NCBI GenBank assembly: GCA_023399355.1
Contig: JAEWQC010000252.1
Span: forward strand, 1-15,493
DNA: 15,493 nt
Direction of reading: 5' to 3'
Source: Bacillota bacterium
GTDB lineage: Bacteria; Bacillota; Clostridia; Acetivibrionales; DTU013
Part shown: positions 1 through 7,307 of the stretch, one piece after another
Layout of the letters: each line of letters starts with the position of its first letter
How positions within the stretch are numbered: position 1 is the first letter of the stretch
Program-made: the position numbers and the translations under genes
The notes under the pieces: model-generated
What the model was told of the DNA's origin: nothing
What the model saw: the letters and a program-made list of their open reading frames with translations, nothing else
Database searches by the model: none

Positions 1-19
1 CCGGATCCAGACAATATTT

Positions 20-1066
20 TTACTTGAATTCAATTACAGCCTTTACGATATCTTTTTTATTACTAACTGAATACTCCATTGCATGTGAAATCTCATCAAA
101 GCCGAAAATATCGGTGACGATCTTCCCAATCGGGATCAATCCCCTTTCTATTGCCCCAATTGCCGAAGGATAGATATTCCTGTACCTGAAAACCGTACTT
201 ATGGAGGCTTCCTTCGCCATAAGCCGGCCAATGTCGAACACCATCTTCGATTCGGGAGCCATGCCTACAAGGACGATTTTCCCGCCGCGCTTGACAAGCT
301 CCGTCGTCTGCAGAATGGTATTTATATTCCCCGCGCACTCGATCACAAGATCCATCCCCCGATTGCCGGTAAGCTCCATAATCCTCGCTGCAGTATCTTC
401 CCTGTCGGCTGCTACGACACCGGTTGCGCCGAGCTCCATCGCCTTGTCCAGACGCTTTTGCACGACATCGGCCATATAGATCGTCGTGACGCCCATTGCT
501 TTCAATGCCATCATTGTCACGAGCCCGATACAGCCTGCGCCCAGAATCATAGCCGACTGTCCAAGGCTCGCGCCGGCCTGCTTCGCGGCATGGATCCCTA
601 CAGCAAGCGGCTCGACCAGGGCGCCCTCCATCGTGGACATCCCTTTCGGAAGCTTGAAGGCCATATCCGCGGGATATGCCACAAATTCGGCAAAGGCGCC
701 GTCAAAAGGAGGAGTTGCCATGAAAACCACATCGGGACAGAGGTTGTACCTGCCTGTTTTGCAAAATTCGCATTTCCCGCAGGTATACCCGGGCTCCAGC
801 GTGACCAGGTCCCCCACTTGGAAGCCCGTCACTTCTTCCCCTACCGCCGCGACCTCGCCGGCACTTTCATGCCCGAGAACAATCGGCTTTTCCACTACGA
901 AATCCCCTATTCTCCCATGCTCGTAATAGTGCAGATCCGAGCCGCAAATCCCCACATGCCTGATTTTTACAAGCAATTCATTCTTTTTGATCTTTGGTAT
1001 TTCTCTTTCCTCAATCCCGATCTTTCCAACTTCCGAAAGGACTGCCGCTTTCATTTTCGTATCCAT
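20..1066 (-). CDS. Zinc-dependent polyol (sorbitol/xylitol-type) dehydrogenase
   Basis: A 348-residue medium-chain dehydrogenase that should oxidise a polyol to a ketose, or the reverse, with NAD(H) in the cytoplasm. Catalytic zinc ligands are visible as C41 (in GICGSD), H66-E67 (GHE) and E152. The structural zinc lobe is C96, C99, C102 and C110. The Rossmann motif GAGCIG spans 176-181, and D200 at the end of the next strand favours NAD over NADP. The MATPPFDGAFAEF stretch near 116-128 is typical of sorbitol and xylitol dehydrogenases. Length is normal for the family. The start is ATG with AAGGGGTGA just upstream; a second in-frame ATG four codons later is a weaker alternative. It is the last gene of the sugar operon, 68 bases after the isomerase gene. 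The family is sure, but the exact substrate (sorbitol, xylitol, arabinitol, threonine-like) is not. Confidence 0.9.
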   Translation of the reverse strand: MDTKMKAAVLSEVGKIGIEEREIPKIKKNELLVKIRHVGICGSDLHYYEHGRIGDFVVEKPIVLGHESAGEVAAVGEEVTGFQVGDLVTLEPGYTCGKCEFCKTGRYNLCPDVVFMATPPFDGAFAEFVAYPADMAFKLPKGMSTMEGALVEPLAVGIHAAKQAGASLGQSAMILGAGCIGLVTMMALKAMGVTTIYMADVVQKRLDKAMELGATGVVAADREDTAARIMELTGNRGMDLVIECAGNINTILQTTELVKRGGKIVLVGMAPESKMVFDIGRLMAKEASISTVFRYRNIYPSAIGAIERGLIPIGKIVTDIFGFDEISHAMEYSVSNKKDIVKAVIEFK

Positions 1067-1134
1067 TGCCGCATCACCCCTTAAAATTGTTGCAAAGTAT
1101 TTTCGTATAGATCGCTTCTTTCTCTCATTTGATT

Positions 1135-1683
1135 TTATTTGCCGATTTCCGGAATCCTTGCGATTCTTTCGTCGGTAAATATGTCAAGGGAATCGTCCGA
1201 ATTGGTGGAAAATTCAGAGATGACGGCTCCTTCGTCCCCTGCCTGGAACCAGTGCAGTGTGTTGGGATAGATCGTATATTGTTCGCCGGGATTTAGCACG
1301 ATCTCCTTGAATACACCATAATATTTCTCGCTGCCTGCCGGTACCTTGCAGTGAATGTTTTCCGACCTCTCGCCTTCAACATAAAGGTATACCTTGCCGT
1401 ACCTGCACCGGAAGGTTTCCTCCTTCCCCGGCTCTCCGCCGCTGCGGTCGGGGTGCCTGTGCTCGGGGCACGTTTGGTGAGGAAAAAGCACCATTTCCTT
1501 TGCACATACCCTTTCGGTATTTACAAATATCACAAGCTGAAGTCCGGTATTCTCCAGATCGTTCAATCCGAAATCAGCCACTTCGATATTCTGTTTCTCG
1601 ACATCCGTTATGGTGATACCCGCCTTGTCAAAATAAGACAAAGCGCTCTTTGCCGCTTTTTCATACTCCTGTTTGCTGATCAC
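1135..1683 (-). CDS. D-lyxose isomerase family protein (cupin)
   Basis: A small cupin resembling D-lyxose ketol-isomerases such as Bacillus YdaE, which convert D-lyxose to D-xylulose and often D-mannose to D-fructose using a divalent metal. In the 182-residue form the metal site is H75 and H77 (in PEHRHP), a glutamate at 88 or 89 (GKEETF) and H144 (NTLHWF), the order expected for the family. I place the start at a GTG at 1683, because AAAGAGG lies 8 bases upstream. A GTG three codons earlier, at 1692, directly abuts that purine stretch and is less likely. The gene lies between the TIM-barrel enzyme and the polyol dehydrogenase, which suggests that a released aldose is isomerised to a ketose. 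It is unlikely to be a plain cupin of unknown role, given the conserved PEHRHP and HWF signatures. Substrate preference cannot be read. Confidence 0.85.
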   Translation of the reverse strand: MISKQEYEKAAKSALSYFDKAGITITDVEKQNIEVADFGLNDLENTGLQLVIFVNTERVCAKEMVLFPHQTCPEHRHPDRSGGEPGKEETFRCRYGKVYLYVEGERSENIHCKVPAGSEKYYGVFKEIVLNPGEQYTIYPNTLHWFQAGDEGAVISEFSTNSDDSLDIFTDERIARIPEIGK

Positions 1684-1705
1684 TCTATACACCTCTTTCT
1701 TGCAT

Positions 1706-3877
1706 TCATTTACTTAACTCAACAACGGTATAAAGGGGCAGGTCATGGATCCTGATGTTCAAAATTCCGTCTTTCTCCGTGCTCTCATACCCAAGGTCCT
1801 CACCGCTGAGAGTATGGAGCTTTACACCACTGAATCCGGCCCCTGCCGTATTTACCTTCACATTCAGTTCATTCACCGGTTTCACTGCATCTTCCTCTTT
1901 GGAATAACTGTAGTTAATCAGGTGGATTGCCATGCCGTTATCAATGGCATGCGTCTGTATCCCTATGGTCTTGTTATCAATTTCAACCTTCCAAAGATCC
2001 TTGTATGCATTGTTGAACGCCTTGCCGAACTCTTCGAGAGCCTTGGGCTTGTAGCTGTCATTCGTGCAGAATTCCACCACTCCGTTTGTCTTCATTCTGT
2101 CAAGCCAGCCCGGCAGATTGGCAGCCGCCTCGCCGAACAGAAGAACCTTTTTGCCCTGTTTGGCAAATTCCTCTATGACCTCTGCCTGATTCGCGGTCAA
2201 TACGCTGCATTCCGGAAGGATGACCAGGTCGTATCCGGCAATGTCGCTGCTGCTGAAGGTATCCTCCCTCAAGTCGCCGTCCGCAATGAATTTCACATCA
2301 TAGCTCACTTGCTTTTTCGACAACGTTCTTGCGACTTCCCAGAAGGGCATTCTTACCCCGTTGGGATCATCGGGATCGATTACGCTGTAGGACAGCAATC
2401 CCTCCTCCGTTCCGTCCAGTACACTGCTAGAATATCCGGTGACGGCTTCCGGCCAGTAATTACTCGGGAAGCTGTAAAGAACGAGCACATTGGCGCCGGA
2501 ATGTTTGGAATACAGCCTTTCCTGATTTACCAAAAATTCCTGTACGCCCACGGTCACGTCGCGCGGCGGCCAGAATGCATCCTTCACGGTATTCCCCATC
2601 CACGCTCCATACGGAACCGACATGTTGCATCCATATGCGGAGGCTTCAATCAGCATGAGTCTGTACAGGTCAAAGCCCTTGCCCACGTTCAGCAGGTCTA
2701 CCAGATCATAAATGCTGCTGCCATAGGGATTTTCCGCAACGATAACGGGCTTCTCCCCGGCAAAGCCTGCAACATACCTGTACCAGTGAGGCTGCTTCAA
2801 TATGCTCTGCTTCATTTCAGTGATAATGACATCCGCGCTGGTCTCCATCGGATAATATGCGGGCATGATATCAAAGAAGTTGCCTGATACAAGCACCTTC
2901 CTGCCCTGCTGCCTCCCGTACTCCCGCGCATAGTCCGCAAGTTCTTTGAAATATTTTTTGATGGCCCTGAGCTGGAACTCCCAGTAAAGCCTGAATAAGG
3001 GGAGCTCATCAATGTTCCCCGGGTATACGACGTTTTTGCTCTTTAAGTATTCTCCGTAATTGAAAGTATCGAGATCGGTTCCGGCCAGCTCTTCGGGAAG
3101 CTGTACCTTTGCCTTTATTTCTTTCAGATACGCGTTGAACTGCTTCATGCAATCCTTGCAGAAGCACCCGCCGTAACGCACGGAAGTCATCGGAAGCTCA
3201 CATTCATCCAGCTGTATGCCTGCCACTCCGGCGTTTATCTGTATCTTCATTATCTGCTTGAGATATTCCCTCCAAACGGGATTGTTCCTGCACATCGAAT
3301 ACGCGATATGCTTGTGGTTTTTTACCTCCACCCATTCGGCATGGCAGGGAACGCCGTTGAAATCCCTTGCGCAGCATTCCTCCCAGATGTTCGTGACTGC
3401 TTCTCCATCACTGTTATACAAGCCGTCCGGGAAGTAATCGGTAAACTTCTTTCCAAATACCTCGCTGCGCGAATCCGCGGTGAATTCCCTGAGACCATAC
3501 CAATCATGGGACTTGCCGTCCTTTATGACATTGAGCTCCTTGAATTCTTTTCCGTCCTCGCTGAATACTGCGGGAAATTCCCAGCCCTGTACCTCGAAAA
3601 CGATTCCGAACACCTTGATTCCCCGTTTGCTGCACTCCGCGATAAACTCCGAATCATTCATAAACCCGTAGAACCTGAGCCTGGGATCCACCTTCCCGAA
3701 CGCCTCGTGCTCCAGGTAAGGCAGCGATATCGAGCCGCCGCCGAGCGCCGACCAGACAAGAAGTGTCCCCTTATATCTTTCAAGATCCTCGATCATCTGC
3801 ATGCTTCTGATCGGCAAGCTTGGATGATAACAATGATTGTTCTTGTACCAGCCGTCAAAATATATCCCTCTTTCCAA
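1706..3877 (-). CDS. GH42-like TIM-barrel glycoside hydrolase-like protein
   Basis: A 723-residue cytoplasmic protein with no signal peptide. The N-terminal two thirds look like a TIM barrel of the hypothetical glycosidase (GHL, GH42-like) type: GIYFDGW at the start, a GIQLDECELP strand at 220-229 with D224, E225 and E227 as candidate acidic catalytic residues, then a cysteine cluster C238, C240, C243 of the CxC-xxC kind seen in many such proteins. Residues from about 460 to 610 resemble the beta-galactosidase trimerisation (class I GATase-like) domain, with VLVLYSFPSNYWPE and YDLVILPECSVLT. The C-terminus is a small beta domain. The start is TTG with GGAGG 8 bases upstream; no ATG lies nearby. 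It follows the second permease gene and precedes the isomerase, so it probably cleaves the imported saccharide. Its activity is not established by sequence, and a non-hydrolytic role is possible. Confidence 0.7.
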   Translation of the reverse strand: MERGIYFDGWYKNNHCYHPSLPIRSMQMIEDLERYKGTLLVWSALGGGSISLPYLEHEAFGKVDPRLRFYGFMNDSEFIAECSKRGIKVFGIVFEVQGWEFPAVFSEDGKEFKELNVIKDGKSHDWYGLREFTADSRSEVFGKKFTDYFPDGLYNSDGEAVTNIWEECCARDFNGVPCHAEWVEVKNHKHIAYSMCRNNPVWREYLKQIMKIQINAGVAGIQLDECELPMTSVRYGGCFCKDCMKQFNAYLKEIKAKVQLPEELAGTDLDTFNYGEYLKSKNVVYPGNIDELPLFRLYWEFQLRAIKKYFKELADYAREYGRQQGRKVLVSGNFFDIMPAYYPMETSADVIITEMKQSILKQPHWYRYVAGFAGEKPVIVAENPYGSSIYDLVDLLNVGKGFDLYRLMLIEASAYGCNMSVPYGAWMGNTVKDAFWPPRDVTVGVQEFLVNQERLYSKHSGANVLVLYSFPSNYWPEAVTGYSSSVLDGTEEGLLSYSVIDPDDPNGVRMPFWEVARTLSKKQVSYDVKFIADGDLREDTFSSSDIAGYDLVILPECSVLTANQAEVIEEFAKQGKKVLLFGEAAANLPGWLDRMKTNGVVEFCTNDSYKPKALEEFGKAFNNAYKDLWKVEIDNKTIGIQTHAIDNGMAIHLINYSYSKEEDAVKPVNELNVKVNTAGAGFSGVKLHTLSGEDLGYESTEKDGILNIRIHDLPLYTVVELSK

Positions 3878-3943
3878 TTCAATCGCCTCCGTTGAACATT
3901 CTCTTTAAAAATTATTTGAAATCAAACTTATTCACATTCCCTG

Positions 3944-4780
3944 CTATCCCTTTACCGATCCGGCTGTCATCCCTTCAATTACATACTTTGAAAAGCTGAG
4001 ATAGATGAGGACCACGGGTAGCACGGCTACAACCATTGCAGCCAGAAGCTGGGGATAGTTCACCGTATACTGGCCGTTAAAATTGGTCAACGCCACCGGC
4101 ATCGTCATGAGCCTGGGTTTACTTAATAGTACCAATGCAAACGGGAACTCATTCCACGAATTCAAAAACGTCAATATCAGCGAGGTTGTAATGACTGGCT
4201 TGCAAATGGGCATCACAATCCGGAAAATCACCGTCAGCAGGTTGCTTCCATCGATAAAGGCCGATTCTTCGACTTCGATCGGGGTGGATTTGAGAAAGCT
4301 CTCATACAAAAATACCGCCATTGACAGACCAAATGCAATATAGGGCGGAATAAGCGAATACTGTTTGTCTACCAGCCCTATGGCTTTGAATTGGATGAAC
4401 AACGGGACCAAAAGGCTGTGTATGGGCACCAGCATTCCAAAAAGGAGCAGCGTGTATATGACATTTCTGCCTTTGAATTGATACCTTGCCAGGCAGAATG
4501 CAATTAAAAAGCCGAGTACTACGACAAAAATTACCGAAATCACAGTAGAGAATATGCTGTTGAAGAACGGAATAATAAGATTCCCGTTTTTTATGGCGTT
4601 TACATAGTTGCTGAACTGAAGCTGACCCGGCAGCGAAATAATGTTCAAATTGAATTCCTTGTTGGTCTTGAACGAGGAATAAAGCATCCAGACCATTGGA
4701 AATATACAGGATATCGATAATATCAAAACAAGCATGTTAATAAACAGCTTGAGTAAGATATGTGATGCTTTATGCTTCAT
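3944..4780 (-). CDS. CUT1 ABC sugar permease, MalG/AraQ type
   Basis: The second membrane subunit of the carbohydrate importer, 278 residues, with about six hydrophobic segments. The first is at about 12-34. The EAA loop that docks the ATPase is near 170-191 (EESAFIDGSNLL...IVMP), as in the MalG family, and the C-terminus ends in the usual YVIEGMTAGSVKG. An upstream in-frame ATG at 4819 would add residues not found in the family. I choose the ATG at 4780 because GGGAGGG ends 7 bases before it. This start overlaps the end of the preceding permease gene by 11 bases, implying translational coupling. It pairs with that permease and the lipoprotein; the ATPase gene is absent here. Confidence 0.93.
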   Translation of the reverse strand: MKHKASHILLKLFINMLVLILSISCIFPMVWMLYSSFKTNKEFNLNIISLPGQLQFSNYVNAIKNGNLIIPFFNSIFSTVISVIFVVVLGFLIAFCLARYQFKGRNVIYTLLLFGMLVPIHSLLVPLFIQFKAIGLVDKQYSLIPPYIAFGLSMAVFLYESFLKSTPIEVEESAFIDGSNLLTVIFRIVMPICKPVITTSLILTFLNSWNEFPFALVLLSKPRLMTMPVALTNFNGQYTVNYPQLLAAMVVAVLPVVLIYLSFSKYVIEGMTAGSVKG

Positions 4781-5660
4781 TTCCATTCCCTCCCCACATC
4801 TTCCTGCTGATGAGGACAATTGAAGTGCTTAGGATAAGGATTCCGATCGAGATCGCACTTCCATACCCGAGTTTAAACATGAGAAACGAATTCTGATAGG
4901 CATACATGGCCAGTACCGTCGAGCTTTTGCCGGGTCCGCCAGCCGTCATGACGAATATCTGGTCGAAGATCTTCATATTTCCTGCGATGCAAAGCATCAC
5001 AGCCACCTTTAGTGTGTTCATGAGAAGCGGTATTGTGATATACAATGTTTTTTTTACGCCGGTAGCCCCATCGATATCGCTGCTTTCGAAAATTTCCGGC
5101 GGGATGCTTTGAAACGCGGACAGGAATATGACCAGGTAAAAACCGATATATTGCCAGATGATCGGGATACTGACCGATATCATGACATGTCCGGGGTCAT
5201 CCAGCCACGGCACGATCAGCGAGCCTAACCCGATATTTTGTAAAAACGCATTCAGAAGCCCGTAATCCTTGTTATATATCATGGACCAAAGAAAGCCCAC
5301 AACCACTGCGGAGATGACGACGGGGAGAAAAATCACGTTTCTGTGGAAGGTTTTAAAGGCAAGCAGCTTGGAAGACATTAATGCGGTAATAATGATCGCA
5401 ATTCCGATTTGTCCGACAATACACAATACGATTATGATCATATTGTTTTTGAACGCGTTCCAGAAATCCATATCCTTCAGCAAATTGGCATAATTCTTAA
5501 GGCCTATATATTTCATGCTTTTGCCGCCGCTGTATTTAAAAAAGCTGTAGTAAAGCGAAGTGAAAAGCGGCAGGATGACAACGAAGCAATATATGAACAT
5601 TCCTGGAAACAGGAAGGCAAATATGGTTCTGCCTCTTGGCCTGAGGGTTTGCGTAACCAT
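4770..5660 (-). CDS. CUT1 ABC sugar permease, MalF/UgpA type
   Basis: The first membrane subunit of the importer, 296 residues. It shows the MalF/UgpA pattern: a cytoplasmic N-terminus, a first membrane segment at about 11-33, and an EAA loop at about 189-211 (EIFESSDIDGATGVKKTLYI). MTAGGPGKSS lies further on, a common signature of this family before the penultimate helix. The start ATG has GGAGAA 4 bases upstream. A strong stem-loop lies between the binding-protein stop and this start. The 3' end overlaps the next permease gene. With that permease it forms the membrane channel that receives sugar from the lipoprotein. The transported sugar cannot be assigned. Confidence 0.93.
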   Translation of the reverse strand: MVTQTLRPRGRTIFAFLFPGMFIYCFVVILPLFTSLYYSFFKYSGGKSMKYIGLKNYANLLKDMDFWNAFKNNMIIIVLCIVGQIGIAIIITALMSSKLLAFKTFHRNVIFLPVVISAVVVGFLWSMIYNKDYGLLNAFLQNIGLGSLIVPWLDDPGHVMISVSIPIIWQYIGFYLVIFLSAFQSIPPEIFESSDIDGATGVKKTLYITIPLLMNTLKVAVMLCIAGNMKIFDQIFVMTAGGPGKSSTVLAMYAYQNSFLMFKLGYGSAISIGILILSTSIVLISRKMWGGNGNEA

Positions 5661-5683
5661 CTTGTTCTCCTTCTCTATATTTT

Positions 5684-5707
5684 CCGGGGGACTATAAAGT
5701 CCCCCGG
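5684..5707. promoter_or_regulatory. Perfect stem-loop between binding-protein and permease genes
   Basis: The arms CCGGGGGACT (5684-5693) and AGTCCCCCGG (5698-5707) pair over 10 bp around a 4-base loop. It sits in the 98-base gap between the binding-protein gene and the first permease gene. No T-run follows on the minus strand (the next bases are AAAATATAGA), so it is unlikely to be a full terminator. Similar hairpins after malE-type genes stabilise the upstream mRNA or reduce read-through, giving more binding protein than permease. That role is inferred here. Confidence 0.75.
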
Positions 5708-5758
5708 CTTAATGTAGTTTGATGCTGATTATTCGTGACTGGTTCTGCTTTTTACGGA

Positions 5759-7132
5759 TTATTCATTTTCATAAGCGTCCTGGATCTTCCGGGCCAGAGC
5801 TTCGGCGGTGGTATTGCCGGCCAGGAGATCTTGCAGGCCTGTATTCATGACGTGGATCAGATCGGCAGGAAGCTGTGAATCATAGATCGGAACCGGCTTC
5901 AGGGTCGCAGACAGATCCAGGTATTTCTTGAACAGGGGAGGTACTTCGATACCGTCTATTTGAGCCTTGCTTGCAGGGATGGCGCTGTTTTTGATCGCTT
6001 CTGCGGCATAGGCCGAATCAGTGACTGCCTTTATAAGCTTGAATGCTGCGGTTTTCTGGTCGCCTTCCAGCTTGGCGCTTACGTTGTATGCCCATGCGGC
6101 TCCTGCGGAGTCATTGCTCGGATCACCCTTGCCACCGTCTACTGCAGGCAGTATGGCAACGTTTGTATTGTCCAGGATATCCTTGGGAGCGTCGTGGATG
6201 ACACTGGAAATCGCCCAGTTGCCTTCCATGAACATGGCTGCCTTTCCGTTGTAGTAGTTTGTCTTCTGCTGCGCATTGTCGATGGTGTTGATATCAGAAT
6301 TGAAAGCACCCATTTTGGCAAGGTCCGCCATGGTCTGAAGCGTTTTTACGAATTCGGGATCGGTAAATTTCGCGCCGCCCTTGGACTTGATGCTGTTGAA
6401 CCAGTCCACTCCCGTGAACCTGTCGCCCAAAGTGCTGAGCATGCAGGATTCCGCCACCCAGTTATCCTTGTTGCCCATTACGATCGGGGTGATGCCCTTG
6501 GCCTTGATTTTGTTTATGGCATCCGTGAAGCCTGCCCAATCGGCGGGGAAGGAAGTGACTCCGGCATCGGAAAATATCTTCTGGTTGTAGAAAATGAGGT
6601 GGGTATCCAGCTTCTGGAAGGGAATGCCGTATGCCTTTCCATCGGCAACGAAATCATTGAAAATACCGTCGTAGAATCCGTTCTTCCAGTCCGGATCACT
6701 GTTCAGGACATCATCAACAGGCTGTACGAGGCCGTTGTCTATGAATTCCTTCAGCATGGAGCCCTTGAACTCGAATATGTCGGGGAGTTGATTACCTGCT
6801 GCCACCGTTGCTATTTTGGTTTCGTAGGTGTTGGAGTTCAAGGCTTCCTCATTGATGGTGATATTGGGGTTGTCCTTTTTGAACTGCTCTATTTTCGACC
6901 GGAAGGTAAGGCTGTTACCGTCGGTTGCTGTTGTGGGGTACATGTCCATGATCGATAATGTAATGCTTTGTGCCTGGTCCGAGCTGGCAGTACTTGCCGC
7001 TGTACTTGCGGCTGTGCTTGCTGCCGCCGTGTCTGCCGTACTGTTATTATTGCTGCTTCCGCATGCTGCCAGTGAAACGAGTAATACAACTGCAAGAACC
7101 AAAGAAAAAACCTTTGCAAGAGTTTTTTTCAT
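5759..7132 (-). CDS. Extracellular sugar-binding lipoprotein of CUT1 ABC importer
   Basis: A 457-residue solute-binding protein (SBP_bac_1 family) that should capture a saccharide outside the cell and hand it to the two permeases. A lipoprotein signal is clear: MKKTLAKVFSL, a hydrophobic core, then lipobox SLAAC with the lipidated cysteine at C24. A low-complexity linker of Asn, Ser, Thr and Ala follows (about 25-53). The fold is supported by QLPDIFEFKG and AAMFMEGNWAIS, the latter a classic motif of this family. Length is typical. The start ATG has GGAGGAGG about 8 bases upstream. It lies 168 bases after the response-regulator stop and has its own TATAAT box, so it may be separately transcribed under that regulator. 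Confidence 0.93.
   Translation of the reverse strand: MKKTLAKVFSLVLAVVLLVSLAACGSSNNNSTADTAAASTAASTAASTASSDQAQSITLSIMDMYPTTATDGNSLTFRSKIEQFKKDNPNITINEEALNSNTYETKIATVAAGNQLPDIFEFKGSMLKEFIDNGLVQPVDDVLNSDPDWKNGFYDGIFNDFVADGKAYGIPFQKLDTHLIFYNQKIFSDAGVTSFPADWAGFTDAINKIKAKGITPIVMGNKDNWVAESCMLSTLGDRFTGVDWFNSIKSKGGAKFTDPEFVKTLQTMADLAKMGAFNSDINTIDNAQQKTNYYNGKAAMFMEGNWAISSVIHDAPKDILDNTNVAILPAVDGGKGDPSNDSAGAAWAYNVSAKLEGDQKTAAFKLIKAVTDSAYAAEAIKNSAIPASKAQIDGIEVPPLFKKYLDLSATLKPVPIYDSQLPADLIHVMNTGLQDLLAGNTTAEALARKIQDAYENE
6987..7022. repeat. Three 12-bp in-frame tandem repeats in lipoprotein linker
   Basis: The units gcagtacttgcc, gctgtacttgcg and gctgtgcttgct follow one another. They encode the repeated STAA tetrapeptide just after the lipidated cysteine. 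The period of 12 keeps frame, so copy-number change would alter only the length of the membrane tether. Confidence 0.7.
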
Positions 7133-7230
7133 TAAGAAATCCTCCTCCGTTTTTGTTGAGTTGTTTGCTGATTCTGTTAAAATCTTTCATTTTTTTAAGA
7201 GCTTGCGGCGCGCTTTCAGATCTTAATTTC

Positions 7231-7236
7231 ATTATA
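7231..7236 (-). promoter_or_regulatory. -10 box upstream of the binding-protein gene
   Basis: On the minus strand this reads TATAAT, about 100 bases before the binding-protein start. No good -35 hexamer lies 16-18 bases upstream, which would fit a promoter that depends on an activator such as the adjacent AraC-type response regulator. Confidence 0.4.
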
Positions 7237-7287
7237 AATGCACTTATTGCACAAAAATAGTACGGTAATCTACACAAATATCGTAAA

Positions 7288-7307
7288 TTATGTCCTGTTG
7301 TTATGTC
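7288..7307. promoter_or_regulatory. Direct repeat, possible AraC-regulator half sites
   Basis: TTATGTC occurs at 7288-7294 and again at 7301-7307 (GACATAA on the minus strand), a 13-base period. The pair lies about 50-75 bases upstream of the TATAAT box of the binding-protein gene, and the second copy overlaps the stop codon of the response-regulator gene. The placement suits an AraC-type activator; binding is inferred only. Confidence 0.3.

Noticed and set aside
1745..2887. Plus-strand open frame of 380 codons
   Set aside because: It is the complement of the TIM-barrel enzyme gene, has no ribosome site and shows no domain.
5684..5707. Rho-independent terminator after the binding-protein gene
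   Set aside because: The stem is strong, but no T-run follows on the minus strand, so I call it a stabilising or attenuating hairpin.
5960..6958. Plus-strand open frame of 332 codons
   Set aside because: It is antisense to the binding-protein gene and shows no motif.
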